A DNA stretch of 10,181 bases, from positions 1 through 10,181 of the forward strand of contig JAGAIH010000168.1 of the NCBI GenBank assembly GCA_017626655.1, read 5' to 3'. The position numbers were made by a program, and so were the translations under genes. The notes below the pieces were generated by a model that was not told where the DNA came from, made no database searches, and saw nothing but the letters and a program-made list of their open reading frames with translations. Positions 5,608-10,181 of the stretch are shown here, one piece after another. The stretch comes from Clostridia bacterium. GTDB lineage: Bacteria; Bacillota_A; Clostridia; Oscillospirales; CAG-272. Numbering within the stretch: position 1 is the stretch's first letter; each line of letters begins with the position of its first letter.

Positions 5608-6900
5608 ATGCCCGAGCTTCTCTCCCCCGCCGGCAACCCCGAAAAGCTCCGCGCCGCCCTTGCCTACGGTGCCGACGCCGTCTACCTGGCGGGCCAGCAA
5701 TTCGGTATGCGCTCCCAGGCGGGCAACTTCACGGTCCCCCAGCTCTATGAGGCGGTTGATCTCGCCCACAGTATGGGGAAAAAGGTCTACCTGACCCTCA
5801 ACACCATGCCCCGCACCCATGAGTATCCCTACCTTTACAAGTTCCTGGACGATCTCCGCGGCTGTCAGCTGGATGCCTTCATCGTAGCCGACCTGGGCGT
5901 CATGGCCACGGTACAGGAGATTCTTCCCCACATGGAGATCCACATCTCCACCCAGGCCAGCATCATCTCCCCCGCCGCCGCCTGCGCCTACGCCCGCATG
6001 GGCGCCCGCCGTCTGGTGCTGGCCCGCGAGCTCCAGTTCCACGAGATCAAGGCCATCAAGGAGGCCCTGCCCCACGATATTGAGCTGGAGGCCTTCATCC
6101 ACGGCTCCATGTGCGTGTCCTACAGCGGCCGCTGTCTCCTGGCCAATATCATGACCGACGGCCGCGACGGCAACCGCGGCACCTGCTCCCAGCCCTGCCG
6201 CTGGAACTACACCATCTACGAGGAGAAGCGCCCCCACTTCCCCATCCCCGTGGAGCAGACCGAGCTGGGCACCTTCTTCATGTCCTCGAGAGATATGTGC
6301 ATGATCGAGCATATCCCCGAGCTGATGGAGAGCGGCATCGACTCCTTCAAGATCGAGGGCCGCATGAAGTCCGCCTACTACACCGCCGTGGTCACCAATA
6401 CCTACCGCATGGCCATGGACGCCTACACCCGCGATCCCGCGAATTACCGCTTCGACCCCGCCTGGATGCGGGAGCTGGACAGCGTCTCTCACCGCGAGTA
6501 CGCCACGGGCTTCTACCTGGACGATCCCATGAAGGAATCCCAACTGGTGCAGGGCGGACACTACATCGGCGAGAAGGCCTACTACGGCACCGCCCTGGAG
6601 ACCGACTCCCCCGAGGCACAGGAAGAGCTCCGGACCATCCTGGACATGAAGGTGGCATACGAGACCCCCGACGGCCGTCTCTACCGCTTCATGGAAAAGA
6701 ACAAGGTCCGCGCCGCCGACCCCGCCGAGATCATCTCCCCCGGCAAGACGGGCAAGTTCTTCTACGTGGGCGAGCTGTACGACACCCAAGGCCGCATCCG
6801 CGCCAATATTCCCCATCCCCAGATGATCTTTTGGGCCAGAGTTCCCTTTGAGGTCACCCCGGGGGATATTATGAGAGTGGGGACGAAACGGGACGTTTAA
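5608..6900 (+). CDS. trhP: Peptidase U32-family protein, TrhP-like tRNA wobble uridine hydroxylase
   Basis: This 430-residue protein has the size of B. subtilis YrrO/TrhP2. The family, long labelled collagenase-like peptidase U32, is now known to hydroxylate U34 of certain tRNAs to 5-hydroxyuridine using prephenate, giving the precursor of mo5U/cmo5U-type wobble bases. The start is fixed by CAGGAGAA before the ATG and by the classic N-terminus PELLSPAGNPEKLRAALAYGADAVYL. The family signature EAFIHGSMCVSYSGRC is present, and four cysteines at 169, 176, 193 and 197 (the last two in GTCSQPCRW) match the four required in the RlhA/TrhP group. YKIEGRMKS-type sequence (FKIEGRMKSAYYTAVV) and a C-terminal beta domain ending near DIMRVG complete it. 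Some species have two such genes (trhP1/trhP2); only one is in view. The gene is monocistronic here, with its own promoter. The exact tRNA role is inferred from family. Confidence 0.85.
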   Translation: MPELLSPAGNPEKLRAALAYGADAVYLAGQQFGMRSQAGNFTVPQLYEAVDLAHSMGKKVYLTLNTMPRTHEYPYLYKFLDDLRGCQLDAFIVADLGVMATVQEILPHMEIHISTQASIISPAAACAYARMGARRLVLARELQFHEIKAIKEALPHDIELEAFIHGSMCVSYSGRCLLANIMTDGRDGNRGTCSQPCRWNYTIYEEKRPHFPIPVEQTELGTFFMSSRDMCMIEHIPELMESGIDSFKIEGRMKSAYYTAVVTNTYRMAMDAYTRDPANYRFDPAWMRELDSVSHREYATGFYLDDPMKESQLVQGGHYIGEKAYYGTALETDSPEAQEELRTILDMKVAYETPDGRLYRFMEKNKVRAADPAEIISPGKTGKFFYVGELYDTQGRIRANIPHPQMIFWARVPFEVTPGDIMRVGTKRDV

Positions 6901-6930
6901 AGCGGTGGGCTCGCGTGTAGGGGCATGAGG

Positions 6931-7185
6931 CTCAAATGGGGGTGTATCGGACTCATGGCCGCTTCCTTTAGCCTTCCCCAGCGGGGAAGGTGGCGCGCCC
7001 GTAGGGCGTGACGGATGAGGAGAGCGGGTTGAGTTTTTCATACGGATGTAAGCAGAAACCATTGATATGCAAAGAAAAACTACACCAGATACCAAACCGC
7101 AATTCGCTCTCCTCATCCACCGCTTCGCGGTCCCCCTTCCCCGCTGGGGAAGGCAAAAGAACGCACCGATAAACCCAAATTTGAA
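6931..7185. repeat. 255-bp concentric inverted-repeat element, related to the one at 418-669
   Basis: The outer arms, 6931-6950 and 7166-7185, are inverted copies at 16 of 20 bases; the right arm contains the 15-base AAACCCAAATTTGAA, an exact inverted match to 428-442 in the first element. Inside lie the GC-rich arms 6971-7026 and 7104-7153, and innermost AGTTTTTC (7032-7039) with GAAAAACT (7074-7081). All three pairs share a centre at about 7057-7062. No protein-like frame is present. It fills most of the 374-base gap between trhP and uppP. Confidence 0.5.
6971..7153. repeat. GC-rich nested palindrome repeat pair (REP/MITE-like)
   Basis: The left arm (6971-7026) and the inverted right arm (7104-7153) begin with the same 20 bases, GCCTTCCCCAGCGGGGAAGG, itself a palindrome, and end with the same GGATGAGGAGAGCG. 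The segment between these in each arm is a different small hairpin: GCGCCC/GGGCGT on the left and CCGC/GCGG on the right. Repeats of this general look are frequent between genes in gut clostridia (recalled). As RNA the whole could form a long branched stem, which may also halt transcription from trhP. Confidence 0.75.
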
Positions 7186-7274
7186 ATTCCCCGAAACTTT
7201 TTCCCCCATCCATGAAAGATTCCCCCGAAAAATTCGTCCTATATAGTGAACCCCTATCCTGAAAGGAGCTTCCT

Positions 7275-8114
7275 ATGACCGTTTTCCTTGAGCTTTTGAA
7301 AGCCCTCCTCTACGGCATCGTGGAGGGCATCACCGAGTGGCTCCCCGTTTCCTCCACGGGCCACCTCATCCTTCTGGGCGAGCTTTGCCCCCTGGAGGTC
7401 TCCCCTGCCTTCTCCGAGATGTTCGACGTGGTCATCCAGCTGGGCGCGATCCTGGCCGTGATCGTCCTCTTCTTCCGCAAGCTCAACCCCTTCGCCCCCT
7501 CCAAGTCCCCCTTGGAGAAGAAAAGTACCTGGGGCTTGTGGTTCCGCGTCTGCGTGGCGGTGATCCCCTCCGCCGCCGTGGGTGTCCTGTTGGACGACTG
7601 GCTGGACGAGCATCTCTACAACTACATCACCGTCGCCGTCGCCCTGGTGGTCTACGGCATCCTCTTCATCCTCATCGAGAAGTTCAAGCCCGCCGATAAG
7701 GCCACCGTCACCGACGTAAGCTCCATCAACTACAAGCTGGCCTTCCTCATCGGCGCCTTCCAGATGCTGGCCCTGATCCCCGGCACCTCCCGCTCGGGCT
7801 CCACCATCCTGGGCGCCATGCTCCTGGGCTGTACCCGCGGAGCCGCCGCCGAGTTCTCCTTCTTCATGGCCATCCCCACCATGCTGGGAGCGAGCCTATT
7901 GAAGGTGGTCAAGCTCTTCGCCGAGGGGGTGACCGTCACTGCCCTGGAGTGGGGCATCCTGGCCGTGGGCTGTGTCTCGGCCTTTTTGGTCTCCCTCGCC
8001 GCCATCAAGTTCCTCATGGACTTCGTCAAGAAGCACAGCTTCGCCTCCTTCGGGTGGTATCGCATCGTCCTGGGGGCGTTTGTGATCGGGTATTTTCTGA
8101 TTTTCGGGCGATAA
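7275..8114 (+). CDS. uppP: Undecaprenyl-diphosphatase UppP (BacA)
   Basis: This 279-residue integral membrane enzyme removes a phosphate from undecaprenyl diphosphate, recycling the lipid carrier for peptidoglycan and other wall polymers; overexpression confers bacitracin resistance in many bacteria. Both family signatures are intact: EGITEWLPVSSTGHLIL, with Glu17, Glu21 and His30 in the positions used by the E. coli enzyme, and PGTSRSGST at 169-177 with the catalytic arginine at 173. Seven or so further hydrophobic segments cover the rest, ending with a WYRIVLGAFVIGYFLIFGR helix. Length is normal for the family. The start is set by GAAAGGAG (7261-7268), six bases before the ATG. It stands alone between two repeat regions. 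A possible -10 (TATAGT, 7242-7247) lacks a good -35, so the promoter is uncertain. Confidence 0.95.
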   Translation: MTVFLELLKALLYGIVEGITEWLPVSSTGHLILLGELCPLEVSPAFSEMFDVVIQLGAILAVIVLFFRKLNPFAPSKSPLEKKSTWGLWFRVCVAVIPSAAVGVLLDDWLDEHLYNYITVAVALVVYGILFILIEKFKPADKATVTDVSSINYKLAFLIGAFQMLALIPGTSRSGSTILGAMLLGCTRGAAAEFSFFMAIPTMLGASLLKVVKLFAEGVTVTALEWGILAVGCVSAFLVSLAAIKFLMDFVKKHSFASFGWYRIVLGAFVIGYFLIFGR

Positions 8115-8117
8115 AAA

Positions 8118-8240
8118 AGTTATGATCGCCTGCGGCGAGTTATCAGTTATGAGACGCTTTGCGTCGTTATGATCCGCCTTCGGCGAAGCTAACGTTCGGC
8201 AAAGCCGAACTCATAACTGCGGCAAAGCCGCATCATAACT
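8118..8240. repeat. Array of five mini-hairpins joined by GTTATGA / TCATAAC linkers
   Basis: Between uppP and the next gene lie five short perfect stems: TCGCC/GGCGA (8126-8138), GACGC/GCGTC (8153-8165), CGCC/GGCG (8175-8185), GTTCGGC/GCCGAAC (8194-8210) and GCGGC/GCCGC (8219-8231), each with a three-base loop. The linkers on the left read AGTTATGA and those on the right TCATAACT, so the outer linkers also pair (8118-8126 with 8232-8240, nine bases; 8145-8152 with 8211-8218, eight bases). The whole may fold as one branched structure. There is no coding potential. Confidence 0.75.
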
Positions 8241-8275
8241 GTAAACTCAAAACTCAATTCCCATAGGAGGTATCC

Positions 8276-8884
8276 ATGCCCCCCAGAGATAAGCTCCCCA
8301 TCCCCTACCCCGTGGTGGTAGAGGGCAAGTACGACAAGATCCGCCTCTCCAATATCATCGACGCCCGGATCATCGTCACCGACGGCTTCGGGGTGTTCCG
8401 CAAGGAGGAAAAGCGGCTCCTTCTCCGCAGGCTGGCCGCCGCCTCCCCCCTGATCGTCCTCACCGACAGCGACGGCGGTGGCACGGTCATCCGCTCCCAC
8501 CTGTCGGGGATGCTCCCCAAGGATAAGATCATCCCCCTCTACATCCCCCAGATCAAGGGCAAGGAAAAGCGTAAGGACAAGCCCTCGGCGGCGGGGACCC
8601 TGGGCGTGGAAGGCATGGAGGACTCCCTCCTCTACGATCTGTTCCTCCCCTATGCCAAGACCGACGCCGACCCCCTGACCCGCGCCGCCGAGAATCCCCT
8701 GTCCAAGGTGGACTTTTTCGAGGATGGGCTGACGGGCGGGGCGAACAGTACCCAAAAGCGGGACGAGCTGGCGGAGAAGGTGGGGCTACCCAAGGGCATG
8801 AGCGCCAACGCCCTGTTGGAGGCGCTGAAGCTGCTGATGACCTACGACGAATACCTCGCCCTTGTGGGCAGAACAAAGGAATAA
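8276..8884 (+). CDS. Ribonuclease M5-like Toprim protein (DUF4093)
   Basis: This 202-residue cytosolic protein combines an N-terminal Toprim domain with the C-terminal region typical of RNase M5, the enzyme that trims 5S rRNA precursor in Bacillota (rnmV). Toprim motifs are seen as VVEGKYDKIRL (catalytic Glu16) and LTDSDGGG (Asp64, Asp66, metal-binding), with the strand VTDGFGVF where RNase M5 has ETNGSAI. Further matches to the B. subtilis protein (from memory) are GTLGVEGMED for the GIGVEHA segment and DFFEDGLTGG...KRDELAEKVGL for the DLIHAGLIGG...RRERLGDLLKIG region. Length is slightly above the usual 180-190. Clostridia may carry both a true rnmV and a DUF4093 paralog, and neither ksgA nor 5S rRNA is nearby, so the substrate is left open. 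The start is set by a perfect AGGAGG at 8265-8270. The gene is closed by the hairpin at 8887-8926. Confidence 0.78.
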   Translation: MPPRDKLPIPYPVVVEGKYDKIRLSNIIDARIIVTDGFGVFRKEEKRLLLRRLAAASPLIVLTDSDGGGTVIRSHLSGMLPKDKIIPLYIPQIKGKEKRKDKPSAAGTLGVEGMEDSLLYDLFLPYAKTDADPLTRAAENPLSKVDFFEDGLTGGANSTQKRDELAEKVGLPKGMSANALLEALKLLMTYDEYLALVGRTKE

Positions 8885-8886
8885 GA

Positions 8887-8926
8887 AAAACGGAGCGTTC
8901 CCTCATGGGTTCGCTCCGTTTTATTT
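8887..8926. terminator. Strong bidirectional terminator between convergent genes
   Basis: AAAACGGAGCG (8887-8897) pairs perfectly with CGCTCCGTTTT (8912-8922). The stem continues past a TT/TT internal loop into CCC/GGG (8900-8902 with 8907-8909) with a TCAT tetraloop. The plus strand then reads TTTTATTT, and on the minus strand the stem is followed by TTTTTCTTATT, so it serves both the RNase M5-like gene and the ABC transporter gene whose stop is at 8942. Confidence 0.93.
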
Positions 8927-8941
8927 GGTTCGGATGGGGGG

Positions 8942-10181
8942 TCAATCCCCATTATTCATGCGGAACTGCAAGCTATACAGCTCGGCATACATCCCGCCGT
9001 TGGCCATGAGGGTCTCATGGTCCCCCTGCTCCACGATCTTACCGTCCGCGATCACCGCGATCTCGTCGGCGTGCTTGATGGTGGATAGGCGGTGAGCCAC
9101 CACGATGGTAGTGCGGCCCTTGCACAGCTCGTCCAGAGCCTGCTGGATCAAAATCTCGGTGGTGTTATCCAGGGCCGAGGTGGCCTCGTCCAGAATGAGG
9201 ATGGGGGGATTTTTCAGGAAAACGCGGGCGATGGACAGTCTCTGCTTCTGTCCGCCCGAGAGGCGCACGCCCCGCTCGCCGATGACGGTCTCGTAGCCGT
9301 TCTCCAGAGTCATGATGTAATCGTGGATATTGGCCCGCTTGGCGGCCTCGATGACCTCCTCCTCGGTGGCATCCAGACGGCCGTAGAGGATGTTGTCGCG
9401 GATGGAGGCATTGAACAGGTAAATGTCCTGCTGAACGATACCAATGTTACGCCGCACCGAGGCCATGGTCACGGTGTGAAGCTCTTTTCCGTCAATGAAA
9501 ATTTCACCGTCCACGCAATCGTAGAAGTGGGGGATCAGATGGCAGATGGTGGTCTTACCGCCGCCCGAGGGGCCTACCAGGGCGTAGGTCTGGCCCTTCT
9601 TGACGTGGAGGGACAGATCGTCCAGCACGGGGTTGCTGTCCTCATAGCGGTAGGACACGTGGCGGAACTCGATATCGCCCTCCACGGTGCCGATATCCAC
9701 CGCACCGGGGGTGTCCTCCTCGGGGGCTTGGTCCATGATCTCCACGAAGCGCTCAAAGCCCGTGACACCGGTCTGGTACTGCTCCATGAAGTTGATGAGA
9801 GTCATGACGGGGGAGATGAAGAGGTTCACCGACACGATGAAGGCGGAGTAGTCACCGAAATCAATGGATCCGTTGTAGAGGAACAGACCGCCCGCGATGA
9901 GGATGATGACGTTGAAGATATCGGTGATGAAGGAGGTACCCGAATGAAACTGACCCATGGCCTTGTAGGCCTTGCGGCGGGCGGATACGAACATCCCGTT
10001 GCCCTCCTCGAACTTCTCCTCCTCCTTGTCGGAGTTGGTGAAGGCCTTGGTCACGCGGATGCCCGAGATACTGCTCTCCAGGGAGGCGTTGATCTGGGCG
10101 GTGGAGACGCGGCTCTCCATGAAGGCGTTCCGCATCCGCTTGCGGAGGGTGGCGGCGATGAGGATGAGGAAGGGGACGCAG
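8942..10181 (-). CDS. ABC exporter half-transporter (fused permease-ATPase), 5' end missing
   Basis: The frame stays open to the right edge of the window, so the N-terminus and the first membrane helices are not seen; about 413 residues are visible. The visible membrane part contains the coupling region (SRVSTAQINASLESSISGIRVTKAF, where MsbA-like exporters read gISGirvvkaF) and two helices around FITDIFNVIILIAGGLFL and YSAFIVSVNLFISPVMTLI. The ATPase is complete: Walker A GPSGGGKTT (9548-9574), Q-loop IGIVQQDIYLFNASIRDNI, signature LSGGQKQR (9239-9262), Walker B ILILDEATSALD (9167-9202) and H-loop VAHRLST. The Walker B glutamate and H-loop histidine are present, so the site should be active. 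Such proteins work as homo- or heterodimers exporting lipids, peptides or drugs, and in Clostridia often come as gene pairs; a partner, if any, would be outside the window. Substrate is unknown. Confidence 0.92.
   Translation of the reverse strand, partial: CVPFLILIAATLRKRMRNAFMESRVSTAQINASLESSISGIRVTKAFTNSDKEEEKFEEGNGMFVSARRKAYKAMGQFHSGTSFITDIFNVIILIAGGLFLYNGSIDFGDYSAFIVSVNLFISPVMTLINFMEQYQTGVTGFERFVEIMDQAPEEDTPGAVDIGTVEGDIEFRHVSYRYEDSNPVLDDLSLHVKKGQTYALVGPSGGGKTTICHLIPHFYDCVDGEIFIDGKELHTVTMASVRRNIGIVQQDIYLFNASIRDNILYGRLDATEEEVIEAAKRANIHDYIMTLENGYETVIGERGVRLSGGQKQRLSIARVFLKNPPILILDEATSALDNTTEILIQQALDELCKGRTTIVVAHRLSTIKHADEIAVIADGKIVEQGDHETLMANGGMYAELYSLQFRMNNGD

Noticed and set aside
5584..7209. 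Long open frame (541 codons) on the minus strand opposite trhP and beyond
   Set aside because: Its translation is low-complexity Gly/Val/His/Leu-rich with no family motif, while the plus strand encodes a textbook U32 protein with a promoter and ribosome site. It arises from the G/C-rich codon pattern, and its extra ends run through repeat DNA.
1..10181. tRNA, rRNA, CRISPR array, complete insertion sequence, phage or replication origin
   Set aside because: I read both strands for cloverleaf ends, evenly spaced direct repeats, transposase motifs and DnaA-box clusters and saw none convincing.

Overview
The window reads as chromosomal DNA of a fairly G+C-rich Bacillota of the Clostridia class, probably a gut-type Oscillospirales or Christensenellales relative. 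This rests on strong AGGAGG-type ribosome sites, consensus sigma-A promoters, a Gram-positive lipoprotein signal, clostridial-style families (DUF4234, RNase M5-like Toprim/DUF4093, U32 peptidase-like tRNA hydroxylase), and intergenic GC-rich hairpin repeats of the kind common in these genomes. The placement is inferred from style; there is no rRNA or other marker gene to confirm it.

Layout. 2-343 is the C-terminal end of a flotillin/SPFH protein. 344-696 is non-coding and holds two hairpins plus a 252-bp element (418-669) bounded by 30-bp inverted repeats. 697-3763 is a tight co-directional cluster of six small membrane-protein genes, three of which are clear tandem paralogs (two membrane helices followed by a beta-rich, PH-like tail) and one of which is a DUF4234 protein. 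It ends at a strong bidirectional hairpin terminator. 3887-5386 (minus) is a sugar-type solute-binding lipoprotein with no permease genes beside it. It is divergently transcribed from 5608-6900, a TrhP-like U32 protein for tRNA wobble-uridine hydroxylation, and each gene has its own exact TTGACA-17-TATAAT promoter. 6901-7274 is non-coding and holds a second concentric inverted-repeat element (6931-7185) that shares its end sequence with the first. 7275-8114 is uppP, 8115-8275 contains an array of five mini-hairpins, and 8276-8884 is an RNase M5-like Toprim protein followed by a bidirectional terminator. 8942-10181 (minus) is a type IV ABC exporter half-transporter that runs off the right edge.

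How the parts relate. Most genes outside the small-protein cluster are single-gene housekeeping or envelope units (undecaprenyl phosphate recycling, tRNA modification, RNA processing, export, nutrient capture). The least explained parts are the six-gene membrane-protein cluster, which seems to have grown by tandem duplication with its ribosome-binding leader copied each time, and the two related inverted-repeat elements of about 252 and 255 bp.
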